From Streptomyces sp. UNOB3_S3 (GTDB taxonomy: Bacteria; Actinomycetota; Actinomycetes; Streptomycetales; Streptomycetaceae), in assembly GCF_020740895.1 (NCBI RefSeq), contig NZ_JAILXP010000008.1, positions 1 through 44,070 of the forward strand: DNA of 44,070 bases. Reading direction: 5' to 3'. Position numbers and translations under genes: made by a program. Shown here piece after piece: positions 1 to 7,629 of this stretch (positions within the stretch are counted from its first letter, which is position 1; every line of letters starts with the position of its first letter). The notes under the pieces were generated by a model, which was not told the origin of the DNA, did not search any database, and saw only the letters and a list, made by a program, of their open reading frames with translations.

Positions 1-1
1 G

Positions 2-976
2 GCCCCCCTCGGCCGCCGCCCCCGTCGGCCCACCGGCCTCGGCCTGCTGCCGGTCGTCGGCAAATGCCTGGACGGCCCCGCCTTCCACCGCTACGTCGCC
101 GCCCTCCAGCGGGCCCTGACCGAAGCCATCGACCCGGACCAGGTCGGCGTCCTGCACCTCCAGCACCTTGCCTTCGGCGCCACCCCCGCACTCATCCGGG
201 CCCTGCCCGAGCATCCGCGGATCGCCCTCGTTCACGGCACCGACCTGCTGTTCGCCGAAGCCCACCGCGACCAGCACCAGGTCCTGAGCGACACCGTCCG
301 GTTCGCCGACGCCATCGTCGTGCCGACACCGGCCATGGCCGACCGGCTCCTGCGCATCGCGCCCACCGCCGACCGCACGAAGATCACCCACATCCCCTGG
401 GGCATCCCCGACCGGCTCATCCACCGTCCGCCACGCAGATCGCCCCGGCCGGCCGGCGGCCCGTTCCGGCTGCTGTACGCCGGGCGGCTCACCCCGGAGA
501 AGGGGGCGGAGAACCTGCTGCGGGCCCTGGCGGCCGTCACCGGCGTCGAGCTGAGCATCGCCGCCCCGCAGGACCAGTTCCACACCCTCACCCGCGCCAT
601 ACGGCAGTCCGCAGTCAAGGTCCGCTACCTCGGCTGGCTCCGCCGCCCGCAGCTGTGGCGAGCCTTCGCCGACCACGACCTGCTCGTCATGCCCTCCACC
701 ACCCTCGAAGCCATGGGCCTGGTCGCCCTCGAAGCCCAAGCCTGCGGCCTTCCCGTGCTCTACCAACCCGTCCCCGGCCTGGTGGAGACGCTCGCCGCCT
801 CCGGCACCAGCACCGACTTCACCCGCCCCGCAGCTCTCGCCCGCGACATCGACCGGCTCCGCACCGCCCCGGGGCTGCTGGCGGCCCTGCGGCAGGCCGG
901 GCGGGCCAACGCGGCCCGCTACCCGCTCAGCGCCACCGCCAAGGCCCTGTCCGAACTCGGCCACCAGATCAGCTGA
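2..976 (+). CDS. GT4-family glycosyltransferase, 5' end outside window
   Basis: A reading frame open from base 2 to the TGA at 974-976 encodes about 324 residues of a GT-B fold glycosyltransferase; the start lies upstream of the window. The acceptor half ends in a VHGTDLL-type strand. The donor-binding half begins at RLLYAGRLTPEKG and contains the E-x7-E signature of GT4 retaining enzymes (EAMGLVALE, about nt 709-735). The expected reaction is transfer of a nucleotide-activated sugar to an acceptor in the cytosol; donor and acceptor cannot be read from sequence. No signal peptide can be judged because the N-terminus is missing. The beta-lactamase-like gene follows 83 bp downstream on the same strand. 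Neither gene belongs to the conserved bldG neighbourhood, so the pair is either transposon cargo or another accessory segment. The family assignment is firm; the role is unknown. Confidence 0.85.
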   Translation, partial: APLGRRPRRPTGLGLLPVVGKCLDGPAFHRYVAALQRALTEAIDPDQVGVLHLQHLAFGATPALIRALPEHPRIALVHGTDLLFAEAHRDQHQVLSDTVRFADAIVVPTPAMADRLLRIAPTADRTKITHIPWGIPDRLIHRPPRRSPRPAGGPFRLLYAGRLTPEKGAENLLRALAAVTGVELSIAAPQDQFHTLTRAIRQSAVKVRYLGWLRRPQLWRAFADHDLLVMPSTTLEAMGLVALEAQACGLPVLYQPVPGLVETLAASGTSTDFTRPAALARDIDRLRTAPGLLAALRQAGRANAARYPLSATAKALSELGHQIS

Positions 977-1059
977 CGCTCCCGCCATGTTCCCCAGCCG
1001 GGCCCGGCGACGTCACTACGCTGGCGAGCCGGGCCCGCACCGCGACATCGGAGATGTTC

Positions 1060-2103
1060 ATGGAAGACAGCACCGACCGGATCAAGCAGCTCGTGGTGGA
1101 CGGCGTCCGCGACCAGGTCTACCCCGGTGCGGTGTGGGCCATTGGCGACGCCGCAGGCATGAAGGCCGGAGGGACAGCCGGTGTCCTCGCCCCCGCCGAC
1201 CCGGGCACCCCGATGCGGCCGGACACGGTCTTCGACGTCGCCAGCCTCACCAAGATCCTTGCCGTCTGGTCCACCATCGGCGCCCTCTGGGAAGACGGCG
1301 CTCTGCCCCTCGACGAGCCCCTTGAAGGCTTCTGGACCGAGGTTGCCGACCACCCGCTCAGCCAGGTCACCGCCCGGCAGTTGCTGACCCACACCGCCGG
1401 TGTCCCGCTGCGGGCCCAGCTGAAGAACCTCTACGGCACCGACCCCGTCGCCATCCGCGCGGGCGTTCTGCACGAGGCCCTGCACCGCACGCCCGGCGAA
1501 GCCGTCGAGTACACCGACCGGGCCGCCCTCATCCTCGGCTACCTCGCCGAACACCTCTCCGGTCAGGGGCTCGACCAGCTCGCCCACACTCGCATCTGGC
1601 AGCCGCTCGGCATGGCCAACACCCGCTTCGGCCCGCTCCCGGCCGACCTGGCTGCCCGCTGTGCCCCCACCGAGCTCGACGAGGACACCGGCCGCCACCT
1701 CAAGGGAGTTGCCCACGACTTCTCCGCCCGCCTCCTCGGCGGCGTCTGCGGCATCGCCGGCACCTTCTCCGTCCTTGACGACCTCACCCGCTTCCTGCGG
1801 TACATGCTCGACCCCGCAACCGCCCCGGCGGCGGCCGGCTTCGGCCCGAACTGGGTAGAGGAGTCCCTGAGCGTCCAGACCGGCACCCTGGAGCCCGTAC
1901 GCGGCCTGTTCTGGCACCCCGCCCCCGGCACCGACCCCGCCGACCGCACCTACGTCCACTACGGCTTCACCGGCACCGGCATGTGGATCTCACCCAAACA
2001 GGGTGCCTGGGCGGCCTTGCTGACAAACAAGCTCTACTACACCCGCGACCGGCAGCCGCTCACTGAGCTCCGTAACGCGTTCCGCGAGTTGGTGTTCGCA
2101 TAA
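1060..2103 (+). CDS. serine beta-lactamase/esterase family protein
   Basis: This is a 347-residue protein of the class C beta-lactamase / DD-peptidase / EstB fold. The nucleophile motif SxxK is SLTK (Ser62-Lys65), the second motif Y-x-N is YTD (Tyr151-Asp153), and the third is HYG (His300-Gly302) before FTGTG. HTAG at 111-114 is another family hallmark. No signal peptide or membrane segment is visible, so a cytosolic esterase or hydrolase role is at least as likely as antibiotic resistance. The ATG at 1060 is chosen because GGAG stands 6 nt upstream; the ATG at 1054 would touch that site. The long open frame upstream of 1054 is high-GC shadow. The gene follows the glycosyltransferase and ends just before a strong palindrome. 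Fold confidence is high; the substrate is unknown. Confidence 0.85.
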   Translation: MEDSTDRIKQLVVDGVRDQVYPGAVWAIGDAAGMKAGGTAGVLAPADPGTPMRPDTVFDVASLTKILAVWSTIGALWEDGALPLDEPLEGFWTEVADHPLSQVTARQLLTHTAGVPLRAQLKNLYGTDPVAIRAGVLHEALHRTPGEAVEYTDRAALILGYLAEHLSGQGLDQLAHTRIWQPLGMANTRFGPLPADLAARCAPTELDEDTGRHLKGVAHDFSARLLGGVCGIAGTFSVLDDLTRFLRYMLDPATAPAAAGFGPNWVEESLSVQTGTLEPVRGLFWHPAPGTDPADRTYVHYGFTGTGMWISPKQGAWAALLTNKLYYTRDRQPLTELRNAFRELVFA

Positions 2104-2177
2104 GACAGGTTGTCGGAAAGTTGTTTGGGATCTGGCACGCATTCGCTGAATGCGTGCCAGATCCCAAACAACCTGTC
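2104..2177. terminator. long perfect palindrome, probable bidirectional terminator
   Basis: Two 25-bp arms (2120-2144 and 2148-2172) are exactly complementary around a 3-nt loop, GCT. An outer GACAGGTTGT (2104-2113) is also complementary to 2168-2177, giving an alternative pairing. The structure starts directly after the stop codon of the beta-lactamase-like gene and lies between convergent genes, so termination in both directions is the simplest role. There is no T tract. It is less GC-rich than the flanking gene and sits where composition changes, so it may instead belong to a mobile-element junction. Confidence 0.6.
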
Positions 2178-2218
2178 GAAGACAACAGGTCATTTTGTCA
2201 ATCAGTCATGCACGTCAG

Positions 2219-4243
2219 CTAGAACACATCTGAGGCAGAACCGGGCCTCAGAATGCCATCCGGGGCTGGCTGTCCTCCCAGCTGTAGGCGGCTGATGGTT
2301 ACGGTTCCATCCGCCGCGATCGAGAAGTCGAAAACACGCCAGATGCGAGCACTTTGGTCGCCCAATGCGCCTGAGACGTAGAACTGCGCCCGCTGTTGGC
2401 CGTCGATAGATACCGTAACCCTGGCATCTGACTGGTCAAATGGCTTCTCGCCGCTGAAGTTGTGGACCCAGTAGTGGTAGTCACCTGGAACTGGCACGCT
2501 TTGGCCGGCAACTTGCCTTGGGCTAACCACGATGTGCTCGGGGCCTGCCCAATCGACGTCGTCACGGTCGAGGGCGACAAAATCGACTGGGGCTCGCTGT
2601 GAGTAGTAGCAGTGGAAAGGAGCGGATCCGGAGGGGTCGGGGCCCGACAAGTGGGAGTCGAGATCCCGCGGGACCGGGACGTTGCCCCCAGGCTGGGATG
2701 GGCCTGCTCCCCACGCCAAAGTGCAATCGATCACGTGCGGTACAGGTGATCCGTCAGGGTTTACGACCTGCGGCTGCAATTGAAAGTCGACAGTCACTGT
2801 TCCTGTCACTGGGAGCTCTCCTGTGGGTTTCACCGCAGAGCGGTAGCCCTCCTTGCTCGCCTTGAGGCTCTGTCGGCCCGTTAGGCAGACTCCGGTAATT
2901 GTGTAGTTGCCCGACTCGTCGGTTGTCGCGGTGAGGACGCCAGCTGGGGAGGTGTTCTGGACTGTTACTTTTGCCCCGGAGATCCTTGTGTTGTTGGTGG
3001 CGTCTGTGACGGTTCCGCTGATCGTCACGCATCGGCGCGAGACTACGATGAGGACGTTTCGTACGCCGACATCGGGGATTGGATCTGCCACCTGTTGTGG
3101 TGATGTGAAGTCTGTAGAAACGGTCGCTCGCACATGACGCACGCACTCGAACCGGAACACGCCGTCGATCGGATCGGTCGTCGTCACGATTCCGTCCCCG
3201 GTTTCCGGGTAAGTGAGGTTGACTTCAACCCCCGGCAGTGGCAGCTGACTGTTGCCGACGACCTCCACCACCTTCCCCTCAACGATGGTGCATACAAGTT
3301 GGACAGTACCTACGTCGATCCTGCCTTGTCCGGGCACATCGACCGCGATGTCCCTGCTGACGTAGGTGTCCGCCTCTACCTTGATGGAGAGCGGACCTGG
3401 TGGAATGCAATCGCGGGATTGCCCGTCTTCAAGCTTGAAGCGCCCGTTGGCGTCAGTTGTCGCAAGGAAAGGGTGACTGCGGACTGAGTCACCTTCCGAT
3501 GTCACCCGCGCGCCCTCAACGGCAACACCTTGGCGCCCAACTACCGTTCCCGTGACTTGGGCACAGGACTGGCAGATAACCGTGGTGGGACGCAGGCCAA
3601 GACCAGGGCGGACTTCGGTGAACTCGGCAAGGAAGGATGTCTCGCCCTGAAATGGAATTGTGCCGTCCCCGCCGATGTATGCACCGTCCTCCGGACCTGT
3701 GACCCGGAACCAATATGGGCCTACACCGGTCCTAGACGGGTCGATCCGAATGGAGACCTCGTCTCCTTGCGAGATCGGGCCCCCGCCGGCCTTCTCGACG
3801 TAGAATTCCCACTCATTAGGGTCATCGCCGCTGTAGCCGGGGTAGCCTGACGGGAAGGCGGTGTAGGCCCAGACGAGCGTACCTGGCCCACCCATAACAT
3901 ACGTGACAAGTGTGGTCCCTCCTTGTGGATTGGGACGTACAAGTGTGCTGTGCTCTACGCGCATCAGATTGTTTGACGGTCCCCAGCCGGCGTCGCATGC
4001 CATCAGCGAGATCTTGTCTCCGCTCGTCATTGGCCACCTGGTTTGAGGGCGGACGAACAGGAATGTCCCCGCCCAGTCGGGAACCATGTTGCGGGTGGCT
4101 TCCAGGACGCCAGCGCCAAAACGAGCTTTAATGAGTCGTCCATCTCCCGTGCGAAGGCGCACTGCGTTCACGTCTACCGTGACCGGCTGACACCCTCCGT
4201 CGACGCACTCACACCACTGATTGCATGGCGGCCAGCACTCCAT
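2219..4243 (-). CDS. multidomain protein with carboxypeptidase-regulatory-like repeats and C-terminal DUF2135/YfaP-like domain
   Basis: A 674-residue protein. Residues 1-20 are cysteine-rich (Cys3, 7, 11, 13, 18). Residues 40-215 look like beta-rich lectin-type domains (GDKISLMACD, later GPYWFRVTGP). Three carboxypeptidase-regulatory-like beta-sandwiches follow at about 228-318, 319-400 and 404-490, each with a V-x-G-x-V start and a TTDxxGxF/Y turn. The C-terminal part (about 525-655) has the DLDSHL...YHYWVHNFSG pattern of DUF2135/YfaP-like domains. No signal peptide is seen, which is odd for such adhesive modules. The ATG at 4243 has GGGGAG 3 nt upstream. Base composition is visibly lower in GC than the Streptomyces genes around it, indicating acquired DNA. 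The lectin-like gene lies upstream on the same strand (gap 4244-4347). The function is unknown; carbohydrate or surface binding is a guess. Confidence 0.7.
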   Translation of the reverse strand: MECWPPCNQWCECVDGGCQPVTVDVNAVRLRTGDGRLIKARFGAGVLEATRNMVPDWAGTFLFVRPQTRWPMTSGDKISLMACDAGWGPSNNLMRVEHSTLVRPNPQGGTTLVTYVMGGPGTLVWAYTAFPSGYPGYSGDDPNEWEFYVEKAGGGPISQGDEVSIRIDPSRTGVGPYWFRVTGPEDGAYIGGDGTIPFQGETSFLAEFTEVRPGLGLRPTTVICQSCAQVTGTVVGRQGVAVEGARVTSEGDSVRSHPFLATTDANGRFKLEDGQSRDCIPPGPLSIKVEADTYVSRDIAVDVPGQGRIDVGTVQLVCTIVEGKVVEVVGNSQLPLPGVEVNLTYPETGDGIVTTTDPIDGVFRFECVRHVRATVSTDFTSPQQVADPIPDVGVRNVLIVVSRRCVTISGTVTDATNNTRISGAKVTVQNTSPAGVLTATTDESGNYTITGVCLTGRQSLKASKEGYRSAVKPTGELPVTGTVTVDFQLQPQVVNPDGSPVPHVIDCTLAWGAGPSQPGGNVPVPRDLDSHLSGPDPSGSAPFHCYYSQRAPVDFVALDRDDVDWAGPEHIVVSPRQVAGQSVPVPGDYHYWVHNFSGEKPFDQSDARVTVSIDGQQRAQFYVSGALGDQSARIWRVFDFSIAADGTVTISRLQLGGQPAPDGILRPGSASDVF

Positions 4244-4347
4244 TGTCTCCCCTAGCGGGTAGCGACCGATCGGCGAATAGTGGGCTTCCCTCGCCCTGAT
4301 CTAGATGTGAAAGGAAAGTTCCGCGAAGCCACGGCTCATAGGAAAGA

Positions 4348-5271
4348 TCACGAATAGCGGCAGTGGAATAGTCGGAGATTTAGACCGTAAGCTAGGAGGT
4401 CGATGGTTTCTGACGAAGAGGTAGCGGCCGGAGCTCCTTCCATCGCTCCTCCTAGGCGAGTCCATCCCTGCCACGTGTTGCCGATGCGAGAATATTGCCA
4501 GACGGCGTTGTCCATGGAGAGTGCAAAGACATCGATGCGCCCCGATCCCCCGGAAGATGCGGCCGGGTCGCTGGCCAGGAGGCCTCCCAATTCTTGCCAG
4601 TCTCCCCAGGCTGAGCCATTCCATGTCCTGTGAAACAGCCGACTCAGTCGTCCACGAGCGAAGCAGTCAAGTCGACCTGGTTCGGGCGCCACTGCCGCTG
4701 GAGCTCCAACGAATGGGCCCCCGATATCACTCCACGTTCCCCAACTAGCAGTACTCCACATGCGGTGAGCCAGGCGATTTGCTGTGCTCTTGGCAAAGAC
4801 ATCGATTCGATCGACTCCCCATGAAACTGCGACAGGACTTGACGTAAGTGTTCCCCCCAAGTCCGTCCAGGAAGTCCACGACGAGCCGTTCCATGTCGCC
4901 TGCCAGAGGCGGTTGTCAGCACCCCGGGCGAAGCAGTCGACCAGGTTGGATCCCCGTGCTACCGCTGTCGGGGCTCCATCGATCTGACCGCCCAGATCCG
5001 TCCAGCCGCTCCAAGTAGCCCCATCCCAAAGGCGCCACAGCACGTGTGCTTCCCAGCTGCGAGCGAACACATGGAGGCGGTCTGCCCAGGAGCAACATCC
5101 AACCCCTGGGGCTGTAGTTGGGCCGTCCAGAGACCTCCATGGCCCCCATCGATCCACGTCAAGGCCTGTTGCTGGGGCGGATACTGGACCAGCCGCAAGG
5201 ATTGGCTTCGCCGCTCGGCCGGCGATCTCAGTGGGCTGGGAGAATCCTTGCTGGCTGTCCTTGCTATCCAT
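4348..5271 (-). CDS. PLL-type beta-propeller, lectin-like protein
   Basis: A protein of about 307 residues made of at least five repeats of roughly 50 residues. Each repeat carries RIDVFA or LDCFARG, then NxLWxxxWNGSxW, then WxDLGG. This is the pattern of PLL/tectonin-like propellers (DUF346 type, as in Photorhabdus fucose-binding lectins). Such proteins bind fucosylated or O-methylated sugars; ligand specificity cannot be read here. No secretion signal is visible. The ATG at 5271 is used; an in-frame TTG at 5316 with GAGG upstream is an alternative that adds 15 residues. Like the adjacent 2219-4243 gene it is less GC-rich than the backbone, and both are on the reverse strand, so they probably arrived together as cargo. 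About 100 bp (4244-4347) separates them with no clear terminator. Confidence 0.75.
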   Translation of the reverse strand: MDSKDSQQGFSQPTEIAGRAAKPILAAGPVSAPATGLDVDRWGPWRSLDGPTTAPGVGCCSWADRLHVFARSWEAHVLWRLWDGATWSGWTDLGGQIDGAPTAVARGSNLVDCFARGADNRLWQATWNGSSWTSWTDLGGTLTSSPVAVSWGVDRIDVFAKSTANRLAHRMWSTASWGTWSDIGGPFVGAPAAVAPEPGRLDCFARGRLSRLFHRTWNGSAWGDWQELGGLLASDPAASSGGSGRIDVFALSMDNAVWQYSRIGNTWQGWTRLGGAMEGAPAATSSSETIDLLAYGLNLRLFHCRYS

Positions 5272-5525
5272 GGCGGGGCGAGACCTTAGCGGCGCCTGGA
5301 ATCCCAGCCGCAGCAAGCGTGGTGCGCCTCATGGTGTGCCCCGGTATGCCGCATGCAATGCGCCCTCCATGCTGTGGCGCTACGTTCTTGGCCGAGTTCA
5401 AGAATTGCTACAGCTGCCCGCTCCGGCTAGAGGCGCACGGCAGCGCGCGGGACAGCGGGCGAAGCGCGCAGATGGCGCCAACCGGCATGACTTCCCTGGC
5501 GCCGGTTTGCGAAGGCGTCCCCTGG
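5272..5525. other. non-coding spacer between cargo and repressor gene
   Basis: About 250 bp lie upstream of the lectin-like gene and downstream of the repressor gene. The region probably holds the promoter of the lectin-like gene and the end of the repressor transcript. Near 5390-5415 a stretch reading GTTCAAGAATTGCTAC loosely resembles the putative right transposon end. It has no matching target duplication and is not claimed as an end. No RNA gene or clear hairpin was recognised. Confidence 0.4.
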
Positions 5526-5759
5526 TCAGTCGTCTGTGAAGAGCTGGTGGACTGCGACTCCCAGCACATGGGCCAACGGCTGGAGCCGGTCCACCGAGAT
5601 GCTGTGGCGGCCTGCCTCGACCCCGGCGTAGAACGAACGGTTCAGCCCCGCCCGCTCGGCAGTAGCGCTCTGCGACAGCCCTGCTCGTTCGCGCAGGCTC
5701 CGCAGGCGCCGCGCGAAGACAGCCCGGCTGGCCGGGCCGCTCGTGCCGTTCTCATCCAC
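5526..5759 (-). CDS. small Xre-family HTH regulator, divergent from tniQ
   Basis: The core is about 77 residues and almost entirely a lambda-Cro/Xre helix-turn-helix: RLRSLRERAGLSQ, then AERAGLNRSFYAGVEAGRHS and VDRLQPLAHVLGV. It should bind DNA as a dimer. It diverges from tniQ across a 40-bp palindrome at 5778-5817, so autoregulation and repression of the tniQ-tnsABC operon is the obvious model. Xre/Cro-like proteins guard other Tn7-like and CAST operons in the same way. The start is uncertain. GTG 5759 lies 18 nt from the GGAGG inside the palindrome. An in-frame ATG at 5855 would translate through the palindrome and add 32 residues. The fold is certain; the regulatory target is inferred from position. 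Confidence 0.8.
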   Translation of the reverse strand: MDENGTSGPASRAVFARRLRSLRERAGLSQSATAERAGLNRSFYAGVEAGRHSISVDRLQPLAHVLGVAVHQLFTDD

Positions 5760-5777
5760 AACCAGAAACGTAGCGCC

Positions 5778-5817
5778 CCTCCTCGATCTGTATGATATTT
5801 CATACAGATCGAGGAGG
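5778..5817. promoter_or_regulatory. 40-bp palindromic operator with mirrored Shine-Dalgarno sequences
   Basis: Arms 5778-5795 and 5800-5817 are perfectly complementary (18 bp each) around TATT. Because the outer edge of each arm is GAGGAGG, the palindrome supplies a Shine-Dalgarno sequence to both divergent genes; for tniQ it stands 6 nt from the GTG at 5824. The centre holds TATGAT (5791-5796) on the forward strand and TATGAA on the reverse strand, both good -10 hexamers. It is the likely operator of the adjacent Xre protein, so operator, -10 elements and ribosome sites would overlap. Confidence 0.75.
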
Positions 5818-5823
5818 TGGGCC

Positions 5824-7629
5824 GTGAGAGCAAGGTCATCTGGATACGTTTGCATGGTCCCGTCGTCCCTCTCGTCGAAGCGGCTCCTGCCGGTCCCCGG
5901 CTTCCGCCGACTGCCGGCCGTCCCCGTTCCCGCCGACGGCGAGTCGTTCGCATCGTGGGTTGACCGGGTGGGCGTCCTGTTGGGCATCAGCCCGGGTCAG
6001 GCTGCGCGTGTCCTCGGGCTGGAATGCCGTGCATCAGCACCGTCCACCCGGCCGACCTACTTCGGTGTCGTCCTGACCCCACGGAGTCGGCGCGGTCTCA
6101 CGGAGGCCACTGGGATCCCGATGCGCCTCCTCCGCGCGATGCAGCTGGCCAGGTACGACGGCACGGTCCTCAGCCTGGCTGGGCTGGATCTCAACGACGA
6201 GACGACGCTGACGCCCGTGGCGGCCCGGGAATGGATGATGGTCGCCACAAGCCGGGCCTGCCCGCACTGCCTCGCAGAAAGCGCTGTGTGGCCGTTGTGG
6301 TGGCGACTGGGCGTCGCGGCGGTATGCCCTGTGCACCGGTGCCTCCTGATCGACGAATGCCCCGCGTGCGGGGTGCGGCTGCGACGCGGCAGCGGCGGCC
6401 TCCGTCCGCGGGGCCTGCCAACCCGCCCCCCTTTCCCGGAGCCGGGCACCTGCGGCACCCGCCTGCCGGGACGCGAAGGGCTGTGCCCGCAGGTGCTGGC
6501 TGAGATCCCCGCCGTCGCGGTCCCGCAGTCCCTGGCGGAACTTCAGAGAAAGGTGCTTGCCGTCGCCGAAGGCGGTACGGCCTGGGTGGCGGGTGAACGG
6601 GCCGCCGGCTCTGACTGGTTCACCGCTCTTCGGTTCTTGACTGCGCTGGCTCGGATAGCGGTCGAGGACAACGACCTTCGCGACATCCCCTGCTTGCTGA
6701 GCGAAGCTTTCGAGGACGACGTGCGTCGGCGGCGAGCGCATCGTCAGGGCGGAGGCGCCACCCGCCTTGGCGCGATGCCTGCGAACGCCGCTGTCGCTGC
6801 CGCCTTCCTGTCTCTCTCCGCCCCCATCCTGGACGCGCCGACGACGGAGGACGCGCGGTCCCGGCTGACGCCGTGGGCGGAACGCTTGGCCACCGTGCGC
6901 CGCAAGAGCGGTGGCACGGACCCGCTGCGGTCCACTCCCCGCCCTGCCTTCCTGGGCCAGCTGCTGACCTCCGTAAGCCCGCGTCCCTCGCGCGTGGCCG
7001 GAGCCATCCCCCGTGGCGTGCGGCACCGACTCGGAGCTCAGCACATACCGCACCTCGCCGACGTCGACGACTACCGCAGTGTCATCGCCATCCACCTGCC
7101 CGGCACCGCCGATGTGTCGGGACGGCGGCTGACCTCGCTCGCCCTTGCCCGCCTGGGCGGGACGGCGAGCTGGGCGGAGGCCGCCGCCGCACTGGGCATG
7201 GACCCGGTCAAGGCCGGACGTGCTGCGAACACCCTTGTCCAGCGCATCACGGACCCCGACGCCTTCTGGGCAGCTGTGACCTGCGTCGCGGACCGGATGC
7301 ACGAGCGCGGACTGGTCAACTATGCCGACCGTCGGGAAGCTTTCGCCGTCCTGCGCGAAGTTCCACACCACGTACTGTTTCCGGTCTTCCGTCCCCTTGG
7401 GTGGGACGTGACCTGGCAGCGGCTACGACACGCTGCCGCCTGGGTCTGGCAGCACTTTACCGGTGGTGATGTCCACGACGCCCCCGCCTACGAGCACCCC
7501 TGGGACGGCACAAGCCGGGAGTCGGTCCGGGAGGGATGGCGACGCTTCCGTGACCGCCTCCCAGTCGAGGCCGCCGACGCGCTGGCCGCCTGGGGTGCTG
7601 CCCGGCTCGCCGAGAAAGGAACCGAATGA
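5824..7629 (+). CDS. tniQ: TniQ/TnsD-family target-selection protein
   Basis: A 601-residue TniQ protein. TniQ/TnsD proteins recognise the target and recruit TnsC. The N-terminal TniQ domain (about residues 30-185) has its zinc site in canonical spacing: C146-x2-C149, then C168-x2-H171, then C179-x2-C182 (CPHC, CPVH, CPAC). About 400 further residues follow, with no recognised domain. That length resembles TnsD of Tn7, which binds a fixed attachment sequence, rather than the short TniQ of CRISPR-guided elements. The GTG at 5824 is chosen because GAGGAGG stands 6 nt upstream in the palindrome; the ATG at 5743 lies beyond the palindrome and has no ribosome site. The stop overlaps tnsA by ATGA. 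The family call is firm; the target is inferred (see the tadA remnant). Confidence 0.92.
   Translation: MRARSSGYVCMVPSSLSSKRLLPVPGFRRLPAVPVPADGESFASWVDRVGVLLGISPGQAARVLGLECRASAPSTRPTYFGVVLTPRSRRGLTEATGIPMRLLRAMQLARYDGTVLSLAGLDLNDETTLTPVAAREWMMVATSRACPHCLAESAVWPLWWRLGVAAVCPVHRCLLIDECPACGVRLRRGSGGLRPRGLPTRPPFPEPGTCGTRLPGREGLCPQVLAEIPAVAVPQSLAELQRKVLAVAEGGTAWVAGERAAGSDWFTALRFLTALARIAVEDNDLRDIPCLLSEAFEDDVRRRRAHRQGGGATRLGAMPANAAVAAAFLSLSAPILDAPTTEDARSRLTPWAERLATVRRKSGGTDPLRSTPRPAFLGQLLTSVSPRPSRVAGAIPRGVRHRLGAQHIPHLADVDDYRSVIAIHLPGTADVSGRRLTSLALARLGGTASWAEAAAALGMDPVKAGRAANTLVQRITDPDAFWAAVTCVADRMHERGLVNYADRREAFAVLREVPHHVLFPVFRPLGWDVTWQRLRHAAAWVWQHFTGGDVHDAPAYEHPWDGTSRESVREGWRRFRDRLPVEAADALAAWGAARLAEKGTE

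Noticed and set aside
64..1053. Continuous frame joining a 5' extension to the beta-lactamase-like protein
   Set aside because: The extension is the wrong frame of the glycosyltransferase gene and is Arg/Pro-rich nonsense; a ribosome site supports ATG 1060.
5373..5415. Possible left transposon end (TGTGGCGC and GTTCAAGAATTGC)
   Set aside because: Resemblance to the right end is loose, the flanking 5 bases do not match those after 11723, and the cargo genes would then be outside the element.
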